Assembly: GCA_900467685.1 (NCBI GenBank)
Contig: UBQX01000011.1
Location: forward strand, 62,001 to 126,000
From: Hyphomicrobiales bacterium
GTDB lineage: Bacteria; Pseudomonadota; Alphaproteobacteria; Rhizobiales; Rhizobiaceae
Direction: 5' to 3'
Length of the DNA: 64,000 nucleotides
Part shown: piece by piece, positions 8,367 to 20,113 of the stretch
Position numbering within the stretch: the first letter of the stretch is position 1
Layout: each line of letters begins with the position of its first letter
Position numbers and translations under genes: made by a program
The notes under the pieces: model-generated
Databases searched by the model: none
What the model saw: only the letters and a program-made list of their open reading frames with translations
What the model was told of the DNA's origin: nothing

Positions 8367-8470
8367 CGTCATGGTCGGGCCTGTCCCGACCATCTGCTAC
8401 GCCCAATTCCTGCCGCACCGTCAATTGCTCGGTTTCGTCAGCAGATCCTCGTGACAAGCACGAGGATGAC
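8367..8470. repeat. Dispersed palindromic element after phaB
   Basis: Inverted arms at about 8367-8397 (with an internal GGTCGGG/CCCGACC hairpin) and 8441-8470 (internal CCTCGTG/CACGAGG hairpin) share GTCAT and ATCTGC ends. The element lies between the convergent phaB and thioesterase genes and is built like the one at 423-546. It could end transcription from both sides. Confidence 0.65.
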
Positions 8471-8484
8471 GCCGAGAGTGGGGC

Positions 8485-8901
8485 TCACTCCTCCACCAGG
8501 TAAGCCTTCGCCCCCTCGGCCATTTCCGGCGGCAGCGGCGTCGATTTGCGCGCCACGAGGTCGAAGAGAATGGTCACCGCAGTGATTTCCGCCGAGAGCG
8601 TGCCCTTTTCCGAATTGTACATCGCATGATGCGTCGTCAGTGACGTGCGGCCCACCTTCAGGAAACGGCTGCGCACTTCGAAGAGACTGCCGACGGGTAG
8701 TTCGTCAATGAAGTCGATCTCATAGCGCCTGTCCGCCCAGCCCCAGTTGCGCTCCTTCAGCCAGGACGGCCTGTAGCCGATGGCGGCCACAAGATGCCAC
8801 CCGGCCTGATCGAATGCACCGATGTAATGCTGCACGTTCATGTGCCCCATGACATCGCATTGCACCGGATAGACGACGCCGCGATAGGTGACGAGTTCCA
8901 T
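8485..8901 (-). CDS. Hotdog-fold acyl-CoA thioesterase (4HBT family)
   Basis: A 138-residue protein with the 4-hydroxybenzoyl-CoA thioesterase pattern: YPVQCDVMGHMNVQHYIGAFDQAGW, in which Asp and the GHMN segment form the active site, then RRYEIDFIDELPVGSLFEVRSRFLKVGRTS. The start was placed at 8901 (MELVTYRG) because GGGGGAGGGAG precedes it; two further in-frame ATGs up to 8976 are less likely. It probably hydrolyses a short or aromatic acyl-CoA. Lying next to phaAB it might act on 3-hydroxyacyl-CoA, but that is only positional inference. Confidence 0.8.
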   Translation of the reverse strand: MELVTYRGVVYPVQCDVMGHMNVQHYIGAFDQAGWHLVAAIGYRPSWLKERNWGWADRRYEIDFIDELPVGSLFEVRSRFLKVGRTSLTTHHAMYNSEKGTLSAEITAVTILFDLVARKSTPLPPEMAEGAKAYLVEE

Positions 8902-9088
8902 CGCTCCCTCCCCCAAATTCATGCTGATTCCCTGAACCCCAACCAAAAAACAGAATGTTCGCGCCCGCAAGGGCAAAGGTTAACAAAAGCACCGTCAAGA
9001 GGCTTTGTTCGCACTCGCATCTATGGTTAACAAATTGTTTTTACACCACATATTGCGGTGAACAAACCGGGAAGACGACGAGGTCGGT

Positions 9089-9122
9089 GATTCGTCGATG
9101 ATTCGTTCCCGCTTTGGTTCGG
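9089..9122. repeat. GATTCG-type direct repeat, copy 1
   Basis: GATTCGTC-N3-GATTCGTTCC followed by GCTTTGGT. The two GATTC units are 11 bp apart (one helical turn). Copy 2 starts at 9301 and a degenerate copy 3 at 9549. Confidence 0.7.
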
Positions 9123-9300
9123 GGCTCCAAAAGTTAACGTCAGAGATAACTTACCGAATAATGAAGACGGCACTGAAATCGTTAACGCCGCCCAGTCACG
9201 CCGCCAAAAATAGAACGTCTCCGAATCGTTTCTATGCGCAGCCGACCACAAGACCCACCACATCTTGTGGAGAACAGACCCGCAACGAGAACAGATCTCT

Positions 9301-9334
9301 GATTCGTCGATGATTCGTTCCGGCTTTGGTCGAG
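9301..9334. repeat. GATTCG-type direct repeat, copy 2
   Basis: Identical to copy 1 over its first 21 bases and nearly so over ~30. A third, shorter relative with the same 11-bp GATTC spacing lies at 9549-9568. Confidence 0.7.
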
Positions 9335-9375
9335 GTGTTAACGGAGCCGCCGAAAACGCTCGAAATTGATCACAA

Positions 9376-9390
9376 TTAACAGTCTGTTAA
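9376..9390. promoter_or_regulatory. CtrA-type box upstream of helicase gene
   Basis: TTAA-N7-TTAA (second half TTAAC), the full consensus of the alphaproteobacterial cell-cycle regulator CtrA. It lies 330 bp upstream of the helicase start. Confidence 0.55.
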
Positions 9391-9718
9391 CCATAAATTC
9401 CAAACCCGCTTGCCAGCCCCTGCAAGCGATTGCCCACACCTCTCTCGACTCGAATCCGGATTCGCCAGCACGATTCAGGATGTGGAAATGAATCTGGGAT
9501 TCCAACTACATATGGTATAGAACAAATAAAGAACGAAGAAGAGTCATCGATTCGTCTCCGATTCGTTCGCAGGCTGTTCCGCGTCTTGCGAAACGCGGTC
9601 GCAGACGCCATCTGGAAGCCTTGTCCTCAACACCTTCGCCCTTGCACTTCCCCGTCCGAGCGGGCATGTCTCTGCACACGAGAGAAGCAAGGCCGGCCAA
9701 GCCGGGAACAACAACGAC

Positions 9719-12847
<3,129 letters not shown>

Positions 12848-12848
12848 T

Positions 12849-12893
12849 GCATGTCGCGCAGAAGTGTGCAGCGCTTTTGCGATCACGACATGC
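12849..12893. repeat. Dispersed 45-bp palindromic repeat (family shared with 47134-47179)
   Basis: GCATGTCG/CGACATGC arms enclose a core with GTGTGCAGCG and TTTTGCGAT. It begins just after the helicase stop codon. The copy at 47134-47179 has the same order of core segments, and such elements are common in rhizobial intergenic DNA. Confidence 0.65.
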
Positions 12894-12922
12894 GTCGAAC
12901 AAGGACTTGAGGCGAAGCCGCG

Positions 12923-13333
12923 ATGTCTGAGAACCAGTCGCTCGTTGCCGCGCGCCAGCGCATCGACAAGTGGCTGTTCTTCACGCGGGTCGCCAAGTCC
13001 CGCTCGCTCGCGCAGACGCTTGTCTCCGGCGGCAAGGTCACCGTGAACGGCCAGCGCATTGCTCAGCCCTCCGTGCAGGTGAAGCCTGGCGACATGATCG
13101 CCGTGACGTTGGAACGTCGAGACATTGTCCTGAAGGTTATCGCGCCAGGCGACCGCCGCGGACCTTACGAAGAGGCGAAGCTTCTCTATGAAGACCTCTC
13201 GCCCCCACCGCCGCCAAGAGACGTGATGACGCCCTTCGAACAGGCCCAGCGCGCAGCGGGAAGCGGCAGGCCGGAGAAGAAGGATCGTCGAGCCATCGAC
13301 CGGCTGAAGCGCAGCCTTTCAGACCCCGATTGA
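12923..13333 (+). CDS. S4-domain RNA-binding protein (Hsp15-like)
   Basis: A 136-residue protein with an S4 domain at about residues 12-75 (RIDKWLFFTRVAKSRSLAQTLVSGGKVTVNGQRI...VKPGDMIAV), the layout of heat shock protein 15, which binds stalled 50S-nascent chain complexes. A short Pro run and a basic Lys/Arg C-terminus follow. It lies 75 bp downstream of the helicase gene, separated by a palindromic repeat, so an RNA/ribosome-handling pair is plausible. A terminator follows at 13356. Confidence 0.85.
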   Translation: MSENQSLVAARQRIDKWLFFTRVAKSRSLAQTLVSGGKVTVNGQRIAQPSVQVKPGDMIAVTLERRDIVLKVIAPGDRRGPYEEAKLLYEDLSPPPPPRDVMTPFEQAQRAAGSGRPEKKDRRAIDRLKRSLSDPD

Positions 13334-13355
13334 AATCGGAGAATTTCATGCTCGC

Positions 13356-13381
13356 ACCTGCGGCAATTTCCGCAGGTTTTG
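13356..13381 (+). terminator. Intrinsic terminator after S4 protein
   Basis: ACCTGCGG/CCGCAGGT 8-bp stem with a 6-nt loop followed by TTTT, 23 bp past the stop codon. Confidence 0.8.
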
Positions 13382-13471
13382 CGCTTGCAATGGGATTTTA
13401 AAGCCGTTACCTGACTTCCGAAAAGATGGCGTCGATTGATTTGAGATCCGCCCGTTGAGCTGGAGTGCCGC

Positions 13472-13810
13472 ATGACCTATGTCGTGACTGACAATTGCGT
13501 TCGCTGCAAATACACCGATTGCGTCGAAGTATGCCCGGTCGATTGCTTCTATGAAGGCGAGAACTTCCTCGTCATCCATCCGGACGAGTGCATTGATTGC
13601 GGCGTGTGCGAGCCGGAATGTCCGGCCGAGGCCATCAAGCCGGACACAGAACCGGGCATGGAAAAGTGGCTGAAGGTCAATACCGAATTCGCCTCCATCT
13701 GGCCGAACATCACGGTGAAGCGCGACCCCATGCCGGAAGCCGAAAAGTTCGACGGCGAAGAAGGCAAGTTCGAGAAGTACTTCTCGCCGGAGCCGGGCCA
13801 GGGCAACTGA
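13472..13810 (+). CDS. fdxA: Seven-iron ferredoxin FdxA
   Basis: A 112-residue ferredoxin with two iron-sulfur binding sets: Cys9, Cys12, Cys17 and Cys21 ([15 protein letters not shown]) and Cys40, Cys43, Cys46 and Cys50 ([12 protein letters not shown]). The pattern and long C-terminal tail are those of the [3Fe-4S][4Fe-4S] FdxA group, soluble low-potential electron carriers. The order S4 protein, fdxA, carD is typical for rhizobia. FdxA has its own upstream gap and is closely preceded by a terminator, so it is probably transcribed alone. Confidence 0.92.
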   Translation: MTYVVTDNCVRCKYTDCVEVCPVDCFYEGENFLVIHPDECIDCGVCEPECPAEAIKPDTEPGMEKWLKVNTEFASIWPNITVKRDPMPEAEKFDGEEGKFEKYFSPEPGQGN

Positions 13811-14198
13811 GCCGTCCCGTTTCAGGCTGCGGCCCGAACGGAATCTATCGAAGCGCGGGTACCACCGTTTGAGGGTGGCTGCCCCGAATGCTATTCGGTT
13901 TCCATATCAAATCGTTGATTTCCTCAGTTTTTTGTGATAGGGTATGAATACTGACCCAAACGCGTGCCTTTTTGAACGCGCCAACCATCACGAAAGCAAC
14001 TGATCCTGAAAACGCGATCAAACATTTGAACAGCAACCGTCGCGTTGCTTATCGTGTTTTTGCGTTCAAGGATTTTGTTTTTGCGCCCGGCTGATGGGCC
14101 AGCCAGTGCCAACGACGGCTTTGCCGTCTACCCGGGCCGAACTGACCCGGCCTCGGCTCTCTCACGAGCCGGGGGAAAACAGGGAGTTTTTTTGACGC
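13811..14198. promoter_or_regulatory. carD upstream region
   Basis: This 388-bp gap holds no gene. The part nearest carD has three short hairpins: GACGGC/GCCGTC (14114-14128), a CCGG-type arm pair around 14132-14150, and GGCTC/GAGCC (14155-14170). They may form a structured 5' leader. GGGAG near 14191 is a distant ribosome site. No clear promoter boxes were assigned. Confidence 0.35.
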
Positions 14199-14777
14199 AT
14201 GACGATCCAGCAGAAAAAACCGGCAGCAATCAGACACGGCTTCAAGACGGGCGAGTCCATCGTATATCCCGCTCATGGCGTCGGTCAGATTGTGACAATT
14301 GAAGAGCAGGAAGTTGCGGGCATGAAGCTCGAGCTTTTTGTCATCGATTTCGAGAAAGACAAGATGCGGCTGAAGGTTCCGGTCGCTAAGGCCGTCAGCA
14401 TCGGCATGCGCAAGCTTTCCGAGAACGACAGCGTCGAGAAGGCTCTCAAGGTCGTTCAGGGCAAGGCCCGCGTCAAGCGCACCATGTGGTCGCGTCGTGC
14501 GCAGGAATATGATGCCAAGATCAATTCCGGTGACCTGATCGCAATCGCAGAAGTCGTGCGTGACCTGTACCGTGCTGAAAATCAGCCGGAACAGTCCTAT
14601 TCCGAGCGTCAGCTTTATGAAGCCGCCCTCGACCGCATGGCCCGCGAAATTGCGGCCGTGAACCGCACGTCCGAAACGGAAGCCGTGCGCCTCGTCGAGA
14701 CGAACCTGAACAAGGGTCCGAAGCGTGGCAAGGCCATCGAAGAGGACGACGCGGCAGAGGAAGAAGAAGCCGCATAA
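14199..14777 (+). CDS. CarD/CdnL-family RNA polymerase-binding regulator
   Basis: A 192-residue protein. Its N-terminal RNA-polymerase interaction domain (about 12-65: FKTGESIVYPAHGVGQIVTIEEQEVAGMKLELFVIDF) is the Tudor-like RID of CarD/CdnL, and the helical C-terminal part (about 70-165, with RVKRTMWSRRAQEYDAKI) is the DNA-contacting domain. The protein stabilises open complexes at promoters such as those for rRNA. The C-terminus ends in an acidic EEDDAAEEEEAA tail. A strong terminator follows at 14809. Confidence 0.92.
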   Translation: MTIQQKKPAAIRHGFKTGESIVYPAHGVGQIVTIEEQEVAGMKLELFVIDFEKDKMRLKVPVAKAVSIGMRKLSENDSVEKALKVVQGKARVKRTMWSRRAQEYDAKINSGDLIAIAEVVRDLYRAENQPEQSYSERQLYEAALDRMAREIAAVNRTSETEAVRLVETNLNKGPKRGKAIEEDDAAEEEEAA

Positions 14778-14808
14778 TCTGCGACGCTTCTCTCTGCAGG
14801 GAGTTCAG

Positions 14809-14838
14809 ACCCCGGTCGAAAGGCCGGGGTTTTTCTTT
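14809..14838 (+). terminator. Intrinsic terminator after carD
   Basis: ACCCCGG/CCGGGGT stem with a short loop, followed by TTTTCTTT. It lies between the convergent carD and protease genes. Confidence 0.85.
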
Positions 14839-14877
14839 GGGAGCTCCAGCGACTCAAGGTCTGCCGGAGGCCAACAC

Positions 14878-16419
14878 CTATTCGGAAATGATCTTGAACT
14901 TGTCGCCGGGACGAACCGGGCTGAAGGCTGTCATCGCATTGAGCAGGCGGAAGAGATCCGCCTTGCGGTCCGTGCCCATCATGCGGGACGACAACGTGTC
15001 CACCGTGTCCTTCGGACCAGCGGTGATCACCCGGACGCGCAACGGCTTCAGCGAGGCAATCTCGCTCGGCGTCATGCGGCGGAAGGACTCCCGGATTTCG
15101 CCAGCAACCTCTTCAAGCTTCGGATCGCCCTTCGGGACCGCCGTCAGGAAGCGGTAGATCTGCGAGCCTGACCGGATGACGGTGACGTCGAAATCCCACT
15201 TCTGCGCCGAGGCACGGGCCGTGGCGGCATCCATTCCATTGACCTTGACGGCGCGGATGGAAGATTTGTCGAGCCCGGTCACCCAACCGCTGGCGATATA
15301 GTCTGTAAGCGAGATCTGCGTCTGCCCCGAAACGCCGTCGAAGCGGACTGCAATGTCGCCCGGCCCGGTCGCCAGCACCGCTTCCGCCTTGTTGTCGATC
15401 TGGAAGCCTTCCGGCACATCAAACCGGATGCCGAGATTGGCATGGAGGAAGGTGGTGCCGCGCACATAGCCTTCCTTCGGACTGTCGCCGAAGAGTAGGC
15501 CGTCGATGCCGGCGAGATAATAGTCGCGCCCCTTGTCGCCAACGGTTCCCTCCTGTCCGAACCGGCGGGCATGCTGGCGCGCCAGTTCCACGCGCTGCGG
15601 CGCGCTCGGATGGCTCGAAAGGAAGTCGAGGCTCTGGTCGTCGCCGTTGACGGCGGTGAAGCGACCGTAATTTTCCATCGAGGTGAGGAAGCGAGCGGCG
15701 GCGTAAGGGTCGTAGCCCGCCTCGCCCAGCATGCGCACGCCGATCTCGTCCGCCTGGAGCTCCTGGTTGCGCGAGAAGGCGGCCAAACGCAGCTTGCCAC
15801 GGGCGATCGCCTGCTGGCCGGCCATGTCGTTCTGCAGGACCTCGGAAACGACCTGACTCGCGATCTGCTCGGCCTCTTCCTTCTGCTGGCGCAGAATGCC
15901 GTGGTTTGCGGTCACGTGGGCCATTTCATGCGCCAACACCGCCGCCACTTCCGAGGCGTCGTTGGCCAGCGCCAGAAGACCGCGCGTCACATAGAGATAG
16001 CCGCCGGGCAGCGCGAAGGCGTTGATGGCGGGAGAGTTGAGAATGGTGATGCGATAGGACTGTTTCGGGTTCTCCGAAACGGCGGTCAGCGAACCGGCAA
16101 TGCGGGCGACCAGCTTTTCCGTCTTCTCATCATTATATTCCCCGCCATAGGTCGCCAGAATGCGCGGATGCTCGCGCGCGCCCATGGACGCGTTCGGATC
16201 GTTCTTCTGGGCTTCGGAAAAGACCTGCGGATTGCTCGACGGGCCGATCGCATTCGCACTTGCGGCAGTATCGGCAACGATACTCTGGCAGGAAGACAGG
16301 GCTATACTGGCAGACAGCATGACGACCAAAGGCACGCGTCTGGCGAGGCCTGCGGACAGGCGACGCGCCCTGACGCCTTCAGCAAACAAAAACAATGCCT
16401 TGTTCATCTCGTTCCGCAT
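14878..16419 (-). CDS. M48-family metalloprotease, probable lipoprotein (BepA/LoiP type)
   Basis: A 513-residue protein if started at 16419 (MRNEMNKAL). A hydrophobic segment ends in the lipobox LSSC (Cys44), so it is probably a lipoprotein. The zinc motif HEMAH is at about 164-168, followed by the third-ligand region RNQELQADEIG and SSHPSAPQRVE, all standard for M48 peptidases of the BepA kind that act in the periplasm on outer-membrane proteins. The C-terminal ~200 residues are a second domain ending with a LysM-like stretch (VITAGPKDTVDTLSSRM...FKIISE). Another start at 16407 is equally possible; the in-frame extension to 16515 is unlikely. Confidence 0.85.
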   Translation of the reverse strand: MRNEMNKALFLFAEGVRARRLSAGLARRVPLVVMLSASIALSSCQSIVADTAASANAIGPSSNPQVFSEAQKNDPNASMGAREHPRILATYGGEYNDEKTEKLVARIAGSLTAVSENPKQSYRITILNSPAINAFALPGGYLYVTRGLLALANDASEVAAVLAHEMAHVTANHGILRQQKEEAEQIASQVVSEVLQNDMAGQQAIARGKLRLAAFSRNQELQADEIGVRMLGEAGYDPYAAARFLTSMENYGRFTAVNGDDQSLDFLSSHPSAPQRVELARQHARRFGQEGTVGDKGRDYYLAGIDGLLFGDSPKEGYVRGTTFLHANLGIRFDVPEGFQIDNKAEAVLATGPGDIAVRFDGVSGQTQISLTDYIASGWVTGLDKSSIRAVKVNGMDAATARASAQKWDFDVTVIRSGSQIYRFLTAVPKGDPKLEEVAGEIRESFRRMTPSEIASLKPLRVRVITAGPKDTVDTLSSRMMGTDRKADLFRLLNAMTAFSPVRPGDKFKIISE

Positions 16420-16599
16420 TCCCGCCTGAAGCCGGCCAGCCTTTGCTTCGCGAGGCCCGTTCTTCGCTTTTGCAGCATGGCAAGCCCGGTCTAGCCGATT
16501 GACCCTCGGTTGCATAGACTTTTACACAGAAAGATGCCGCAGATTTGCCCTCTGTTGCAGAGCCGCATCGCATTGCCTGCTGTCAGAATTGTGGCGCCT

Positions 16600-17280
16600 T
16601 CAGCCCACGCGGTCTCCTTGAAGATCGGCAATCGCGCCCTGCCCTGCAACGTGCCCTGCCTCGACCAGGACGAACCGGTCGGCCAGCCGCCGAGCCTCGT
16701 CCGGGTCATGCGTGATCATCAGCACGGTAAAGCCTTCGTCACGGTGCAGTGCGGCCAGAAGATCGCCCATCTGATGCCGCAGGGCAGGATCGAGGGCCGC
16801 AAAGGGCTCATCAAGCAACATGATCGGCCGCTTGCGCACCAGCGCCCGGGCAAAGGCCACCCGCTGCTTTTCGCCACCAGACAAGGTCGCCGGCATGCGC
16901 GTCTCAAAGCCACCGAGACCGACGCGGGAGAGTGCCGAGGACACCGCTGACCGTTCCGCCGCATTTAGCCGCAACGAGGGGTTTACGCCCAGCGCGACAT
17001 TGGTGAAGATATCCAGATGGGCGAAGAGATTGTTGTCCTGGAAGACCAGGGATACGGGCCGCGCACCCGGTGCGGTCGCCGCCACGTCCCGCCCGCCGAG
17101 AAGCACCCGGCCGGCATCCGGCGTTTCGAAGCCTGCGATGATATTGAAGAGCGTGCTCTTGCCCGAACCCGAGGGGCCGGTCACCGCTGTGAAGGAACCG
17201 GGGGCAACTTCGAGATCGAAGCCGAAGCGGTGGCTGCCGAGTGTCAGGGCGACGCCATCGAGTTCAATGGCCCGCGTCAT
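16600..17280 (-). CDS. thiQ: Thiamine ABC transporter ATP-binding protein
   Basis: A 226-residue ABC ATPase: Walker A GPSGSGKST at 35-43, Q-loop VFQDNNLF near 79-85, signature LSGGEKQR at 133-140 and Walker B IMLLDEP at 153-159. It energises import of thiamine and its phosphates with ThiB and ThiP. The ATG at 17278-17280 overlaps the thiP stop codon (ATGA), so the pair is translationally coupled. The reading frame stays open far upstream, but that part is the shadow of thiP. Confidence 0.92.
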   Translation of the reverse strand: MTRAIELDGVALTLGSHRFGFDLEVAPGSFTAVTGPSGSGKSTLFNIIAGFETPDAGRVLLGGRDVAATAPGARPVSLVFQDNNLFAHLDIFTNVALGVNPSLRLNAAERSAVSSALSRVGLGGFETRMPATLSGGEKQRVAFARALVRKRPIMLLDEPFAALDPALRHQMGDLLAALHRDEGFTVLMITHDPDEARRLADRFVLVEAGHVAGQGAIADLQGDRVG

Positions 17281-18863
17281 CGTCCCGCCTCCCCTTGCCG
17301 CCGGTCCGACGGCGTGCCCAGCACCGCAAAGACCATGCAGACGACGGCCAGAATGAGCGTCAGCGCCGCCGCATCCGTGGTACGATAGCTTCCGAGCCGC
17401 GCATAGATAAGCCAGGGCAGCGTGACCAACCCTTCGCCGCCAAACAGCGCCACCGCCCCGAGATCGCCGAGCGACAGCGACAGCGCGAAGAAGAAGGCCA
17501 TGAACAGCGGCCGCGACAGCGCCGGCCCATCGATGATGCGAAGCCGCTGGAAGCCGTTCAAGCCCAGGCTTTCGGACAGCCGCCGCGTCCGCTCGACATG
17601 GCTGCGCACCGCCGGCTGCAGCACGCGCAGTGCAAAGGGCAGCGCCATCAGCGCATTGATGATCGCGACAAGGACGTAGGGAGCGAAGCCGCCGCCACCC
17701 TTGAGCCACAGGAACCAGCCGGTCGACAGCACGATGGGCGGCGTGAGCAGGATCAGCGAGCCGCCTGCATCGAGCCCGCCGGCGAAGATAAGGGATCTGG
17801 TAGAGACGCGAGCCATCGCAATCAGCCAGGAGAGCAGAACGGCCAGCAGCGCCGCCGAAAGCCCCAGCACGGCGCTGGTCTGAAGCGCCTGCCAGAACAG
17901 TCGATCGGCGAGGAGATGCGGGAAGTCCGCCCGCACCCCATCGATCAGGATGGCCACGAAGGGCGCCCCGCAGAACAGGAGGAAAGCGGCGATGACGAGG
18001 CCGTCCCAAAGCTTTGAGGCGAGCGACCCTCCATCGAAGCGGCGCGCCTCTGCCCCTTGCTGCGCCCGCTCTTCGGCAGGTGCCGGGAAGGCAGCGAGGA
18101 AGGCAAGCACCAGCCCGGTCAGCACGACCTGCACCAGAACCAGAAACACCGCCCGCCCCGGCTCGAAATCGAATTTCAGCGCCTGATAAATCGCCACTTC
18201 CAGCGTGGTCGCTGCCGGCCCGCCCCCTAGAGTCAGGACCAGCGTGAAGCTTGTGGCGCAAAGCATGAAGATCAGCCCCGCTACGCCGGGGAGCGCGGCC
18301 ATCAGCGCGGGGCCTTCAACAAAGCGGAAGAGGGAGATGCGCCCGAGCCCAAGATTGGCGGCAAGTTTCCAATAGGTCGGCGGAAAGCGATCGAGCGCGG
18401 CGGTGAAGAGCCGCGCCGCCAGCGGAATATTGAAGAAGGTGTGGGCAATCAGGATGCCCGTCATCCCGTAGACATTGAACTTCGTGCCCACCCCGAAGAA
18501 AGATAGCACACTATTTAATGTACCTTCCCGTCCCCAGACGGCGAGCACCCCAAAGGCGGCTGCCAGCGCCGGCAGGCCCATGGGCGCGGCCATAAAGCGC
18601 AGCAGCCAGACCCAGCCCTTGAAATGCGGCCGACGCGCTACAGAAAGCGCGACGACAGCTCCAAAGGCGACGGAGAGCAGCGTGGACAACGAGGCTTGCC
18701 ACAGCGTGAAAGCCAGCACGCCGGCAAGCTGCGGATCGACCCCGCCCGCCCCGCCAAAGCGGAGGAGCGGGGCGAGCGCCAGCGCGACAAAACCGAGGAT
18801 GAAGGCAAGTGCGAAAGCCCCACCAACACGCTCCCCGCTCATGCCGCGCCAAGCATCCATCAA
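17277..18863 (-). CDS. thiP: Thiamine ABC transporter permease
   Basis: A 528-residue integral membrane protein with about twelve hydrophobic segments in two homologous halves, each with a permease EAA-type loop (AANLGLGRISLFRFVEGPALMAALPG and SESLGLNGFQRLRIIDGPALSRPLF). This doubled architecture is that of ThiP. It forms the channel for thiamine import, between ThiB in the periplasm and ThiQ in the cytoplasm. It starts 6 bp after the thiB stop and overlaps thiQ by the ATGA tetranucleotide. Confidence 0.92.
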   Translation of the reverse strand: MMDAWRGMSGERVGGAFALAFILGFVALALAPLLRFGGAGGVDPQLAGVLAFTLWQASLSTLLSVAFGAVVALSVARRPHFKGWVWLLRFMAAPMGLPALAAAFGVLAVWGREGTLNSVLSFFGVGTKFNVYGMTGILIAHTFFNIPLAARLFTAALDRFPPTYWKLAANLGLGRISLFRFVEGPALMAALPGVAGLIFMLCATSFTLVLTLGGGPAATTLEVAIYQALKFDFEPGRAVFLVLVQVVLTGLVLAFLAAFPAPAEERAQQGAEARRFDGGSLASKLWDGLVIAAFLLFCGAPFVAILIDGVRADFPHLLADRLFWQALQTSAVLGLSAALLAVLLSWLIAMARVSTRSLIFAGGLDAGGSLILLTPPIVLSTGWFLWLKGGGGFAPYVLVAIINALMALPFALRVLQPAVRSHVERTRRLSESLGLNGFQRLRIIDGPALSRPLFMAFFFALSLSLGDLGAVALFGGEGLVTLPWLIYARLGSYRTTDAAALTLILAVVCMVFAVLGTPSDRRQGEAGR

Positions 18864-18869
18864 CGATCC

Positions 18870-19874
18870 TTACTTCGCGCCCATCGCGGCGACCCACTCA
18901 TCCACCCAGGCCTTGCGATTCTTCTGAACCTCGTCCGGCGACATGAGGAAGGTCTTGGCCGGCTGCACAAGCTTGTTGAAGGCGTCGGGAAGCGGCTGGT
19001 CCATCTTGGCGGCCGGCAGCATCCAGTTGGTCGTCGGAATGATGTCCTGGAAGGCGGGACCCACCATGAAGGAGAGGAAGGACTTAGCCAGCGCCGGATC
19101 CTTCGAGGTCGCTGTCATGCCGGCGACTTCGATCTGGATATAATGCCCTTCCGAGAAGCTGGCCGCCTGATAGCGCGAGGTCTTTTCTTCCATTTCGTGA
19201 TAGGCCGGTGAGGTCGTGTAGGAGAGCACCATAGGCGCCTCACCCTTCGTGAAGAGGCCATAGGCTTCCGACCAGCCGGGCGTGACGGTCAGCACACGCT
19301 TGGAAAGCTTCTTCCAGGCGTCGGAGGCCTTGTCGCCATAGACCGACTTCATCCAGAGCAGCAGGCCAAGGCCCGGCGTTGAGGTGCGCGGATCTTCGAT
19401 GACGATCTTCTCGTCCGGATTGCCGTTGACCAGTTCGTCCAGGCTCTTCGGCGGCGTCTTCATCTTCTCGGTGTCATAAACGACGGCGAAGTGGCCGTAA
19501 TCATAGGGCAGGAAGACGTCATCCTTGAAATCGCCCGGCACCTTGACGGCAGCGGCATCTACAGCGCTGGCCGCAAACAGCCCGGTCGCCTTGGCATCGG
19601 CCACGAGGCCCGTGTCAAGACCCAGCACGACATCGGCCTTGGTGTCCTTGCCTTCCAGCTTCAGCCGGTTGAGCAGCGCGACGCCATCCTCGACAGAGAC
19701 ATAATTCACCGTGCAGCCGCAGGTCTTCTCGAATGCCGCCTTGACCTTCGGCCCCGGACCCCATTCGGCCGTGAAGCTCTCATAGGTATAGACGGTGAGG
19801 GTCTTGTCGGCCGCGAATGCGGATGTCGAGGAAAGTAGAGCGGCCATGGCCGCCAGAAGAACTGTCTTGCGCAT
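18870..19874 (-). CDS. thiB: Thiamine-binding periplasmic protein
   Basis: A 334-residue solute-binding protein of the thiamine/iron family. The signal peptide [21 protein letters not shown] is followed by [33 protein letters not shown], typical of ThiB. The segment [17 protein letters not shown] and YTTSPAYHE (aromatic thiamine-stacking region) also fit. The start at 19874 has AAGGAGG about 6 nt upstream; an in-frame extension upstream runs through the riboswitch and was rejected. It is the first gene of thiBPQ and lies under a TPP riboswitch. Confidence 0.93.
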   Translation of the reverse strand: MRKTVLLAAMAALLSSTSAFAADKTLTVYTYESFTAEWGPGPKVKAAFEKTCGCTVNYVSVEDGVALLNRLKLEGKDTKADVVLGLDTGLVADAKATGLFAASAVDAAAVKVPGDFKDDVFLPYDYGHFAVVYDTEKMKTPPKSLDELVNGNPDEKIVIEDPRTSTPGLGLLLWMKSVYGDKASDAWKKLSKRVLTVTPGWSEAYGLFTKGEAPMVLSYTTSPAYHEMEEKTSRYQAASFSEGHYIQIEVAGMTATSKDPALAKSFLSFMVGPAFQDIIPTTNWMLPAAKMDQPLPDAFNKLVQPAKTFLMSPDEVQKNRKAWVDEWVAAMGAK

Positions 19875-19926
19875 CTGCGCCTCCTTGGTTTCGAATACAG
19901 GGGAAGAGGCGCTTGATCGCGAGCCG

Positions 19927-20018
19927 TCTAATCCCTCCGCCGGTGCTAACCGGATCAGGTTCTTCGGGTTGGCACTGAAGCCTCTCAGCCATTTCTGTCG
20001 AAACAGCACCCCGTTAGA
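19927..20018 (-). promoter_or_regulatory. TPP riboswitch (THI element) upstream of thiBPQ
   Basis: On the minus strand the conserved THI-box segments appear in order: GGGGTGC, then CTGAGA, then GAACCTGATCCGGTTAG and ACCGGCGGAGGGA. These are the TPP-binding core helices P2-P5. The element ends ~50 nt before the thiB ATG. By its class it shuts off thiamine import when TPP is plentiful; no clear terminator was seen before thiB, so control of translation initiation is the more likely mode. Confidence 0.93.
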
Positions 20019-20113
20019 GCAGGTTGACATTTAAGGGGTTGGGGGAATTGTGACAAGGTTTTTGTCAGGCTCACGCCTTCCGGCCAGCCCCATTTTCAGC
20101 TATCAGCCCAGCC

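Larger units (their letters stand above)
8902..9718. promoter_or_regulatory. Gene-free region rich in GANTC, TTAAC and direct repeats
   Basis: At 817 bp this is the longest gap in the window, and no convincing ORF or RNA gene was seen. It holds 14 GANTC sites (CcrM methylation target) between 9089 and 9564, nine of them in 9447-9564; seven TTAAC motifs, two of which form a full CtrA box; a 14-bp palindrome at 9451-9464; inverted repeats at 9246-9270 and 9407-9428; and two near-identical ~30-bp direct repeats. It is the upstream region of the SUV3-like helicase gene and of the divergent thioesterase. Confidence 0.7.

Noticed and set aside
8902-9718. Chromosomal replication origin in the GANTC-rich gap
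   Set aside because: Clear DnaA boxes (TTATCCACA type) are lacking and the usual rhizobial neighbour hemE is absent, so the observation is reported only as a regulatory or structural cluster.
17281-18261. Upstream in-frame extension of thiQ to 553 codons
   Set aside because: The extra part is an alternative frame of thiP and lacks any family motif; the ThiQ N-terminus and the ATGA overlap fix the start at 17280.
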